Assembly: GCA_037043015.1 (NCBI GenBank)
Contig: CM073330.1
Location: forward strand, 5,791,263-5,855,262
DNA: 64,000 nt
Source: Bryum argenteum
Lineage: Eukaryota > Streptophyta > Bryopsida > Bryales > Bryaceae
Reading direction: 5' to 3'
A program made the position numbers and the translations under genes. The notes under the pieces are model-generated. The model was not told the DNA's origin. It saw only the letters and a program-made list of their open reading frames with translations, and did no database searches. Below are positions 10,309-21,300 of the stretch, piece by piece; position 1 is the stretch's first letter, and each line of letters opens with the position of its first letter.

Positions 10309-11371
10309 TTAACCCCTAAACGTCAAAGCATGCCCCTCGGGCTTGGTTTCCAGTGTATTTTCAAAGGGGCTTGACGTTTAACCCTTAAATGCCCACGATG
10401 TCGAAAAACGACATTGTGGATGTACATCCAGAAACTTTGAAGAGCCATATCTTCTTCATCCGAGGTCCGTTTTGGATGAAATCACTTGGGCTAGGTTCCA
10501 AATCAAGTCTAGTTTGTGTTGTAAAATTTGCAAGCCCATACAATAAAGTATGAGTTAATGGAATGCACTTTAGTGAAGACAGCTCTTGTTTTTGGGATTC
10601 CAAGCATGGGGCATGTATTACCATTGCAAGCCAATTATGTGAAATTAAAAATAATTTTTCATGATTTTTTTTTCATGGTCATGATCTTAAGGTGATTTTT
10701 AACAACTTTGTAGTGAGAAGTTTTTTGATCCAAATGATTTTGCTATTGGATTTGCAATGATGTTTTGTCAACAGAAAAAGTGAGAAAATGGATGATATTT
10801 GAGGAGCTATATCTCCCTCATCCACCATTGGATTTCAACTTAATTTTTTGGGATGGCCTCCAATTAGAGTCTAGTCTAAGTGGTAGAAACCTTAACAAGA
10901 TTGAAGATGTTTTGAAGATAAGGCATGAAATTGAATGCAAAGGGTCTAATTTTGGACTATTTTTCCTTTGTAAAATGTTCAGTAGTTTTTACCAATGCAT
11001 GGCTTTTATTTGAGCCAAGAAATTTTTTTGATGAATTTTTGTTGGGTAAAGGACTTATTAAGATGAAGGTGAACATCTTTCTAGATAGTTGGTGATTTTT
11101 TCATTGCAATAGGCATATTGGTAGCATTTCCACCTCAAAGTGAAAATGATGAAATTTTGCAGTTTGTTTTTGATATTAATATGTTATGATCTCCCGATCT
11201 ATAAGGCCTTGCATGACTCGAATTTTGGTCCACATGATCTTCGATAAGTCTATTACAAGTTTGTACGGTTAAGATCTTAATAGCTTCTCTTGATTTTCAT
11301 CTATGACGATTTCTAAGGAAATGTGCTTTTGTGCTAAAAATAGGCTCGGGCGTTTAGGGGTTAAGGGTTAA
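10309..11371. mobile_element. 80-bp TTAA-type MITE split by insertion of an F1 element
   Basis: The left part is 10309-10381, beginning TTAACCCCTAAACGTCAA and reaching TTGACGTTTAA. The right remnant is GGGTTAA at 11365-11371. Removing the inner element and one TTAA restores the right end TTGACGTTTAAGGGTTAA, the inverted match of the left end with one difference. The intact element would be only about 80 bp. Confidence 0.85.
10378..11364 (+). mobile_element. Family F1 TTAA-type element (987 bp) inserted into the terminal repeat of another element
   Basis: It is bounded by TTAA on both sides. The left end is TTAACCCTTAAATGCCC and the right end is GGGCGTTTAGGGGTTAA. The body matches the F1 copy at 6878-8113. 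The 82-residue frame at 10765-11013 lies inside this non-coding body, is broken in the other copy, and is not considered a gene. The flanking TTAA duplication is described under findings. Confidence 0.88.
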
Positions 11372-12060
11372 TCATACCTTGGAAAATGAAGTATTCTTTT
11401 AAGTTTATAAGTCCTATGAGTGTAAAAATTGCGTAAATATTTTTCTAACCCAACTAGGAACAAAAACTTGAAGAGCCTCAAGTTATATTCACAAAGAATA
11501 TAGGAGCCTTTTCCTCCTGGAAATAAGTAAAAATATTATCTCACTTTTTCCCACTTCATCCAATTGACGACTTGGGAAAAATTGGACCATTTCCACTTTG
11601 AGGAATAGAAAATGATAAGAAAATGCAATTACCATGTGGCAAAGTCATTTTCCATGTATTAGGAGGGAAGGTCCTTATGAATTTCTATATGCGGGAAGTG
11701 GGAAAGCCTCCTTTCTCCCCTGTGATTGACTTTGAATTTGGTTTTTTTGGCTTACAAAACACAGCAAACCCATTTTGCAGCAAGTGAAAGATTTTTTATT
11801 TTATAATTCCAACTTTGAACATTACGATCTCACTAATGGTAAGAATTCAGAAACTAAGAAACACATGTACAAGCAAGATACTACAGTAGATCCTATTTTT
11901 AATTCCTCCAAAAATAATCAAAATTGAAAGTATGCATCTAGTATTAAAAAAGAGCAATTTTGAGGCCTCCCGATTGACTTCAATGCTATTTAATATAGTG
12001 CATAATATACCCCAATAAAAATTAAGCAAGTAACACATCAAGGTCGCTTTTTACTATAGA
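11372..12060 (+). repeat. Family F2 element, 3' partial copy
   Basis: It shows the right-hand F2 landmarks: ACTAGGAACAAAAACTTGAAGAGCCTCAAG (split across a line), GGTTTTTTTGGCTTACAAAAC, CAACTTTGAACATTACGATCTCAC. The left half is absent and the right end is decayed. Confidence 0.55.
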
Positions 12061-12699
12061 CTTAGAGCTATGATATGGAACTTTAAAATCTGTGATTGGT
12101 CAATAAAGTATTTTTGGTCCCATTTGACTTTACACTACCTTGAAAAAAGGAGAACAACCACTAACTTTGAGGTCCCCCAAGTATGCTAAATTTTTCAAGA
12201 TAGATAATGTTTCATGGTAACTATCCTAACTTATAGTTGAGTCTAAAGCAAATGCCTAGACTTATCTATAATCTAGGAGACAATGAGACTAGAGAACCAT
12301 TGATTGGCTAGTCTTTAATTATCTTGGGAGAGAGAAAAAAGATAGTGAAGATAAATCAGAGAACAATGAGGATTTAGATTAGAAAAGTGAGCTAAAACTT
12401 GTCCTAGTCCAAATCCACCTTACACGACAAAGAGTGACCAAGCCATGACCACAAGAAGTATTTTATTTTTCTAGTACATAGTGTAAAGGGTCCCTCAGAC
12501 TCCATTGAAGGGATTGCCCAGAAATCAATAAGAAGTCCCAAACTCCCACTCTACCCTCACCCGTTGAATCAATGATAAATAATGAGTACGTAGTACAGTT
12601 CAAAGTTTACTTGGTAACTCCGTTTCCTGGAGTTCAAAGGAAACCTTTCATCAGAGTTGGAGTTGCGACTGTAGTATGCCCATCTGACGTGCAATCTCG
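12061..12699. other. No recognisable gene
   Basis: This is AT-rich spacer that grows GC-richer toward the foldback element. Nothing coding is supported. Confidence 0.4.
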
Positions 12700-13520
12700 C
12701 GGAAAGAGCATGCCCAGGCCAGGCTGTCAGGCTGCGTCAAACCCTCCTTGATGCGGTTTAGCTCGGGTTGAGAGCATGCCCAGCCTCTACTGTGGGTTTG
12801 AGAGTGGAGCCTTGTTTGGCGTGTGAGGAAACCGAGCCCACACACTATCCTTGTAACATGGTCTAAAGGGTTGAGGTCTCTTAAATTTTAGCACACCATA
12901 ACCCAAAGTTATTCCTACCTTCACTCACATTTCAGTCTCCATCAACCAATGTGAGAGTGACACGTGGCAGATTTTAACTAATTATAGTCACTTGTAAGAA
13001 AGTGTGATTGGTGAGTGGCCTTGTTAAGTGCCATGCCTTCCGGCTTGGGGTGGGGTATCGACGTCGGCTCGAGCAGCACATGTAAGCTTGTGATGCAACC
13101 CACCTGCCCGACGTGGAACGCAAGGCTGGGCATGCGCCAAGCACCCCACCTGAGGCCGGAAGACATGCCTACTGAAGGCTATCAACCAATAATAGTTCTG
13201 CCACTCTCCAATCACATTTCTAACAGGCGGGTTATAATAGAAACCACAGTGTGCCAATGAAATATTTACCACATGGCACTTGTACATTGATTGAAGAGAG
13301 GCTAAAATGTGAGTGAAGGCACGGGATAACTTGAAATTATGGGGTGCTAGAATCGAGGGGACTTCAACCTTTGGCCGGGTTACAGGATACTGTGTGGGAT
13401 ACTGTGTGGGGTGGGCTCCTTCGCACGCAAGGTTCCACGCCCCGGCCAACAGAGCGGGCTGGGCACTCCAAACGGGGCTCCACGCCCCGGCCAACAGAGC
13501 GGGCTGGGCATGCTCTAAAG
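12700..13520. repeat. Large GC-rich foldback region
   Basis: The left side (about 12765-13060) pairs with the reverse complement of the right side (about 13130-13515). Matching blocks include TTAGCACACCATAA with its complement near 13345, CCTTCACTCACATTT with its complement near 13310, GTGATTGG.GAGTGGC with its complement near 13205, and CATGCCTTCCGGC with its complement near 13155. Near the outer edge, GAGAGCATGCCCAGCC pairs with GGCTGGGCATGCTC. A 46-bp direct duplication with core GCCCCGGCCAACAGAGCGGG lies at 13433-13510. It is probably an old foldback transposon; the open frames here are by-products of GC content. Confidence 0.7.
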
Positions 13521-13540
13521 GTTTCTTAGTCGGCTCATCA

Positions 13541-13940
13541 CGCGTTCTGGAGTGCTCGTCGTCATCGGCAAAGAGTGTGCAGTTTAATCGTCAGCGTTGC
13601 TTTAGCGGTACTCTCAATCTCACACGCAAGGTTTTCAGTTTGCTTACCACGCGTTCTGGAATGCTCGTTGTTGGCGACGAGTGCGCAGTTTCATCGTTCG
13701 CGTTGCTGGCAGCGATACCCTCAAGCTCACACGCAAGGTTCACTAGTCTGCTTACCACGTGCGTTCTCGAGTGCTCGTTGTCGGCGACGAGTGTGCCGCT
13801 TCATCGATCTTCGGCTTTGCAGACTGCGGTACCCTCAATCTCACACGGAAGATTCACTTGTCTGCCCACCACGAATTCCAGAGTGCTCGTTTGTGGGCGA
13901 AGAGAGTGCCGTTTCCCTGTCACGAAGAAGGCACCAGTAA
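13541..13940. repeat. About 110-bp tandem repeat, nearly four units
   Basis: Units start at about 13541, 13650, 13760 and 13871. Each opens with a version of CGCGTTCTGGAGTGCTCG, followed by GGCGACGAGTGTGC, a GTACCCTCAATCTCACACG segment and a TCTGCTTACCAC end. The units have diverged by 10-20% by eye. Long plus-strand open frames run through in several phases, which is typical of GC-rich tandem DNA and not taken as a gene. It lies just upstream of the TIR gene. Confidence 0.85.
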
Positions 13941-14150
13941 TTTCAAGATCTTGAATTCACGCGGCATCCACTGGCCGGTAAGTTTCAGATTTTCCTCATG
14001 GTCAAGGCTCTGTCGGCATGTTCTCTATCCTCTACGCCGATTGTTGTGCCAACATCGTGTACTGGGGAAGGAGTACTAGCCTGTGTTGAGTGGGTGTGGG
14101 AGACTAGCAGGCGCTTGTGTAACCTGGTAAGCTTCTTGTGTCCCCAACAG

Positions 14151-14225
14151 GAGCAGCATACTGGCATCTAGTGAAGCAAAAGAGTTTCTGGACGAGGTCT
14201 TCTCTCTGGAGGACTTGTTGCTTAG
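14151..14225 (+). other. Candidate upstream exon of the TIR-domain gene
   Basis: CCCCAACAG precedes and GTACGT follows a 75-base segment that reads SSILASSEAKEFLDEVFSLE then DLLL plus two bases. Its phase (2 in, 2 out) joins in frame with the exon at 14923. No ATG is available in the preceding open stretch back to the stop at 14077, so it is either translated from a further upstream exon I cannot place or forms part of the leader. Confidence 0.45.
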
Positions 14226-14484
14226 GTACGTGTTTCTTGACTTCGCCATCACTTCTATCACTTTCAGTTTCACTCGCCCAGTTCTTCCATCGCCTGAGCA
14301 GTGATACCATTGGTGGGATTGTCGCTCGATTTGCTTGAATGGTGTTGTTTCTAGTGTTTACATGACTGGTGCCGTGCCTGAGTTTATCTTATGGCGGATC
14401 GGGCATTGTTGGGGTGCCTCCACCAGGTCGTGAAGAGGGTGCGTCATCCGCTTCAGTACTGAGCCTCTTCGTTTGTGGATGAAC

Positions 14485-15339
14485 AACTTTTGAATTGTGA
14501 GAAGCCTTCGCCTCATTTATTGACCTTGTCTTAGCAGGACTGAACCTTTCTTGTTTCCATTGATGCTGAGCTTTTCCATTTGATACGCATTGTCGGTGAT
14601 GCTTGGAGAGATCCATACAATGTGGTCAAAGACTGAAAATGTAGACTACTGTTTGATATCCTTCTGGTTCATGGTTGGTTTCATTCTCTATATCTAGAGT
14701 CAATATATGACCTTGCACATTGGACAAAAACGGCGTTACACATAAATGTCATTACACTGAACGTATATGTTGTTCGTGGACCTCACAAGCGCCAGAATCG
14801 CGAAGTAAACTTGACGGTGATAAGTGGTGGACAGTGATGTTGTATCCTTGATAAAATAGTGTGTACACGTGACGTTGTCTTTTTGATAGTTATGATATTA
14901 ATGATCAGTGTGAATGTTTCAGGTTTACGAAGACACAAGGCATGGCTTCCTCGGATGGAGAAGCATCGAGGTTGGTTTCTTAGTATGTTGCACACCTTGT
15001 ATCAGGAATTCAGGATGCAAATATCATAGTCTGGAGTTTGATTGGATTGTCAATCTTTGACTTGTCAATCTTTGACTTGTCACATGAAGAAACTGTATGT
15101 GTGTGGCTGAACATGCTCATGAGAGTGTAAGTAGCATGGAGAGTATGTGGAATAGTGAGGGGTGCACATCGTAGTGATATTGTCTCCTTCATGGTGATCA
15201 TTAGCCATGAAACTAATGATAGATATAACAATTCATTTGCAGTGGAGCAAAGATGGAAGACTCCATGAAATCAATGGAAATTTCCTCTTCAAAGAGTGAA
15301 GTCAAGAGGTTGGTTGTCTACTTATTTACAAAGTACTTA
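14485..15339. repeat. Tandem segmental duplication, copy 1 (carries two exons)
   Basis: This segment of about 855 bp is repeated at 16311-17206. It holds the 48-base exon (14923-14970) and the 66-base exon (15243-15308) of the TIR-domain gene with their flanking introns. The two copies differ by scattered substitutions and small indels. Confidence 0.9.
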
Positions 15340-18300
15340 TATATTTGTTATTATCCTAGTCTTGGGATAGTGTAGGTCCGTTGGTTATCTTTGACTTGAC
15401 ATGAGAAGAACTCGTGTGTTGAGTGAGGATACTGAAGTTTGCTTGTGGGAGCAAAATTGGAGGATGTTGTGTACATGAAGTTAGGGATCATGTTTTTAAA
15501 GGATGCATTATGCAATGTAATGAGTGTCATGTTGTTTTCTTCACATTGATGCTTAGTCATGATATTGATGATTGGTGTTAAATATTGTAGGGATGCAAAG
15601 ATGTTGCCTTCTAATACGTCCCCCTCCATCAGAACCTACGAGGATGCCTTCGACGATGATAGTGACGATGATATTTGGGCGCATTTCAGGTTGGGTATCC
15701 CCAAAAGGACAAAAAAGAGTCCCGAAAAGGAGTGCTAAAAGGAGTGGAAAGGAGTTCTAAAAACTATCCACTAAAAATTATTGTATTTTTGGAAATTTGA
15801 AGTACATGAGCACCTAGATATAGTAGTGTTTGTATGGTAATGTCAAAAAAAATCAATGAAAATGGAATTTTAACATGCATTTTGGATTGTGGAAACTCAC
15901 CATGTAAATTGTACTTTCAAAAATTCCTAGTAATACACTTGTTTGCACTACACTCTTGCAAATGATAAAAATATGTCCCTTGAACATACTTTCACCATTA
16001 CCTCAAGTTTCATGGTCATGGCATAAAATAAACTTGTCCGGATGAGTCCTTTTTATCCTTTTTTAAAAACAGAACAGTTCCGGATATTTTATTAAAAGGA
16101 CTTATCCGGAAAGGAAGATGGTCAACAAAAATTTGTACCTTTGAATATAATTAAACTACACTAATATGCGTACCTTATTTTCATAATAGAGCTACCAAAA
16201 ATTTGCATGAAGGTGATCCTATAGAGGTCTAAGAAGAGGGAGGTGGGGGAAAATATGAGTGGGACAGTCCTTTTGGACACCCCAACCAGACTATCACCCA
16301 GTTGCCTGCCAACTTTTGAATTGTGAGAAGCCTTCGCCTCATTTATTGACCTTGTCTTAGTAGGATTGAACCATTCTTGTTTCCATTCATGCTGAGCTTT
16401 TAAAGATTTGAAACGCAATGTCGGTGATGCTTGGAGTGATTCATATAATGGGGTCAAAGACTGAAATGTAGCCTACAGACTGTTTGATATCCTTCTGGTT
16501 CATGGTTGGTACTTTCTTCAAATCTAGAGACAATATATGACCTTGCACAGTGGTCAGGACAACAAAGGCTTTACATATAAAAGTCATTACACTGGACGTA
16601 AATGTTTCTCGTGGACCTCACAAGCGCCAGAATCGATTGCGAAGTAATCTTGACAGTGATAAGTGGTGGACAGTGATATTGTATCCTTGATAAAATAGTG
16701 AGTGCACGAGACGTCGTCTTTTTGATAGTTATGATACTAATGATCGGTGTGAACGTTGCAGGGTTACGAGGACACAAGGCATGGCTTCCTCGGATGGAGA
16801 AGCATCGAGGTTGGTTTCTTAGTATGTTGCACACCTTGTATCAAGTTGCAAATATCATGGTCTGGAGTTTGATTGGATTGACAATCTTTGACTCGTCACG
16901 TGAAGAAACTGTAACTGTATGTGTGGATGAGCAATATACGAACTTGCTCGTGAGAGTGTAAGTAGAATGTAGAGTATGTGGAATCAGTGAGGGGTGCACA
17001 TCGCATTGTATTGATATTGTCTCTTTATGGTGACCGTTAGTCATGAAACTAATCCCTTTATGGTGACCGTTAGTCATGAAACTAATGATAGATATAACAA
17101 TTCATTTGCAGTGGGGCAAAGATGGAAGACTCCATGAAATCAATGGAAATTTCCTCTTCAAAGAGCGAAGTCAAGAGGTTGGTTGTCTACTTATTTACAA
17201 AGTACTGCAACATTACAAAAATAAAAATCATTACAAGAATATGTATGTAAGGCGTAGGTTTGTCTAAGGCAATGAATGAGTGCAAGGAGTTGATATGTTT
17301 GCCAGCCCTGAAGACAGTGAAATTGCTTTTGAGAGTGGAGGAGGAAGGTAGAGTTTGAGAAATCATATATACGGAGATTGCATCTTGCATTGTGAGACTG
17401 TACATACAAAGGTGTGTTTCTTGTGCAGATCTGGACGCAATCGACCTGAATTGATGTCTTTCAGGGAAAATATGCTGGAGAAGCCCAAAGTATATTTGAG
17501 CTGTGACGATGACAGTCCAATCAGGAGCGGGGTATTCAGGGAAAGATTGGTGGGATATTTTGAATTTAGCGACTTGTATTCACTTTCATCTCCAATGGAG
17601 GAATGCAATGTGGCAGTTGTGTTTATATCGAAGTTCTTTTACACATCAGTAACCTTGATGAAGGATATGGTGGGGATGGTGAGAGAAACGAAAAGGCGAA
17701 GTGATTTCAAAATCTTACCCGTCCTGCTTGATTTGTCACGTACGGAATTGGAGGACCCCACATTAATGCTGTGGCACTATGGATCACATTGGTATTGGAA
17801 GGATGGAACAAAGGCTGAAGAATATTCAGCTGCCTACGAGTACATTCGTTCGTGCGATAGCATAGTGCATACTGGACTTCCAAATATGGAGTTCATAAAT
17901 CTGTTATCCGATTGCATCCATGGTCTCATCTCAGCTGGAAGCAATACAGTGACTTCGAAGGGTACTCCACTCCCAACGACCCTCACGAATCTACCTCCTC
18001 AATTACAAAGTCAAAGTAAGTACACTTACACTTAGACCTTCGCATGTGTGAATGTGCATGAAGATGTTCAAAAGCAGGAATTTGGGATACAATGAGTTCA
18101 AAATTTTATGTATTTAATTTTTTATTTGGGCTAATATGACGGGGATTTGAGATGAGTTCAAGTTTGATTCTATGATGTCATATTATGATATGAGTTTTCC
18201 ATTTATGTGGAGTATGAGAAAATTGTATACATCTTTGTCTTTGTGTTCATTTAATTGTCACCTTTTTCCAACTTGGTAATATAAAAATTATCGTTGTAAA

Positions 18301-21300
18301 TATATGGTCAGTTTTAATCCATTTGACTTTGTAACTTTTTGTTTAACTTCTTATCAAATTTACTTCAATGCTTGTTACTACTTTCAATTCAACTTCCATC
18401 TTAGAACTTTGCTTTTATTATTCTTGAATCAACTTCTAATTAGTCACAAGTTGTGTTTAGAGTAACTTCATGATTATTAGCACACAAGGTAGAAGTACCT
18501 GTTGTGAAACCTTGTTTACTTATTTGATTGTTTTTGGTTCATATCCATCAAACCACTAATATGTTCATGACTTAGTTTTGCTGTTCAATGAGTTTTGACT
18601 TCGCTAGTATCATAGTCTCACTGACTAACGCACATTGATCTTATCAGCTTTTTATTATCAGGGCAGGAAGGCTCCTTCAGATTATTTTTCAAACATACCT
18701 GTGTGGCCCGTGTATGACCCGAAAGAATTGTGGCCCGTGTATGACCCGAAAGAATTGGGAAGAGAGGAAAAAAACAAGCTGGCAGTTGATTCAGAGAAAG
18801 AAACGGGAGATGTCGAAGGAGATCAGATGCAATGTGCGTATCCTCATAGCTCTGTATTTCTACATGGCTTTGAAGGTGTATAAAGGACATTGCAAAGGAG
18901 TTTGAAACTTGAGATTAGTTTTATTTATTTATTGATTTTTATTTACTTCTTAGAATTTATTATGGTTCATTAATTTGTTATTTAACTTAAACAGTTCAAT
19001 CAGATTTTAATGATCTTAATTTTATACACACATGAAATATGAGTATACTATTCAACATTTTGTCCGTTTACTCAATTTTTTACCACCCTTTTTCAACCTG
19101 GTAACCATACAAGCTTCTACAACTTGGTAACTATTTATGTTAAAATCATGAATGTAAAATTCGTATATCTTGGTTCAGTAACTTTTTGTTTAACTCTTAC
19201 GTTCAATTCTGATAACTCAAAAATCAATTTCATACAATTTTATGTTATAATAACGTAATGTTTTAAAATAACGTATTACAATCAAGGGAAATGATTTTAC
19301 TCATAAGATTTTGCCAATTTAATTGAAGAATTTTTTACCTCCTAGTTTTTCATTTGATTAATTTAGGCTTTGCAAATACCATCATGGCTTTCCTGATGAA
19401 CTCCTCTCATTGATAATTTGATATAAATAGGTACTTCACCCATGAGTGCTCTTCCAGATGGTCGTATCCCAAGGTTTCATGGGTAAGTGTATCAAATATA
19501 TTATGTTATTTTTCTTGGTAATGTTGACTCCACTCTTGATTGTTTCAAATTTCCAAGTCAAATACACTCATTCTAAAAAAATTAAACTTATGAAGCATTG
19601 AGTGAATCCGCTACTAGTATATTTCAACATTCTGATATATCTATGAATATATTCAAAATATTGATCGTTGTTGTAGATGTTTTGCAGTTGCTTGCAAATG
19701 ACCAATGCAGACCGGGAGCAAGTTGATGTTGAGCAAGACTTACAAGATCAAGTCAAGGTAATTGGAATTCTTAAATACTCTACCATCACCTACAACAGCT
19801 CGAAAGGATATATGCAATCCAACCTCATCTAATCATTTCTTCCATCATATATTGTTGCTTGAGAATTGCACCACAACTTAAATAGAATACATGTCACTGC
19901 CTTGATATTCTTAGGTCCATGTGGTATGCATCGGTTGATACTTTTATATAATATGATATGATATCTCATATCATAAAAAAAAATTTGATGATTTATAGTA
20001 TTTGGTACAATTGTAGTTTTTATCTTCATGTGGTATATATCCTTATCTTCACATCATATCACTGACTTGGCTTATATCATCTTTCATTCATTAAAATAGA
20101 ATAAGTATAATAGAACAAAGAAAATTTAGACTTGTAAAGTTTAAGATGGAAAGTGGAATGTTTCTAATATTGAACTTTGTTTAGGTGCTGATTGTTTTAA
20201 GATGGAATGAAATGTAATTTTGAGTTATCATATGGTTTTTTGGGTAATCGTGTTTCAAGTCTAAATATTTTAGTTTAGATCTACCTCAAAGTGTATTTTA
20301 AACAATTTCAGCTTTGTTTATTTGTTCTCTATGTCATTTTACAGGATATGAGAGGTGCTCTTGGGGAGCAGGAACCCAATCAGAGAAGAGATTCATCATC
20401 TTCAACACATGAGGATGGAGGTATATCCTAGTGTTTAGAGATATAACTTGTAAAACTTCAATGTAAAGGTTAGGGAATATATAAGTACTATGATTTGATG
20501 ATAATTGTCAAAGTACAATACTTCCAATTAGAAAATGTTTGTTCAAGTATAACTATGCATACTTGTGTTCTTGATTTGAGGTTGCATGTGGGTAGATGTT
20601 ATTATCTTCTATCAATTTCTAGAAATGCTTCACATACTCATAAATAAGTCACAGGAGTTTTTACCAAAGGTCATTTAGTTGTGTATCGGTTACTGGTTTT
20701 ATCCATAAAACATCTCAAACAGGATGTGTATACATGTGCAGGTGATATTACCAAAGATGGCTCTAATATATTGAGAGATGATTTGCATGGAAGTTTGGAT
20801 CATAGCTATGAAGCATTCAAAGACCAACTCTATGAAGAAATTAAAGCGATTGATTGCCTTGAGGAGATAGCAATGGACCATGTCGATATAATGACTTTAT
20901 TTCAAAGCGAGGATATTGTCATCCTTTCCTTTTTTGATGAAGAGAAGGATATATTTGAGTTTTACTTTAAAAACCGTGAAGACATGGCTAGCACTGTTGG
21001 TGTGGGTTTGAAGCATGGAGTGGTCATCTTGGAATGTGGGGAAGTAACCATCAAGGAAATTATTGAAGAGGATTGGAATGAGAGATGGAGAAGTATTGGT
21101 ACCAATTCGTGTGAGAAAAGAAAGCTTTTTAGGATGAAGACGGTGACACCTTCAAATGTATATGATGGGCTTATTCATTTGGATGTGGAGCTTTCCTTTA
21201 AAAAGCCTCTGCTTTGGGAACTTACTAAGTATTTTTCACTGAGAGAATCAATTGAGACTTTTGTCACAAAGGCTATATTTGTTGAGTATGCACAAGGTGT

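Noticed and set aside
10765..11013. 82-residue open frame
   Set aside because: It lies inside a non-coding F1 element and the matching stretch of the 6878-8113 copy is broken by stops and indels.
13313..13954. 213-residue plus-strand open frame
   Set aside because: It runs through foldback and 110-bp tandem-repeat DNA and two other frames are also open there; this fits GC-rich repeat sequence better than a gene.
14389..14616. Minus-strand frame with a relative at 16161-16457
   Set aside because: The similarity follows from the segmental duplication that carries both; there is no start context, splice partner or family signature.
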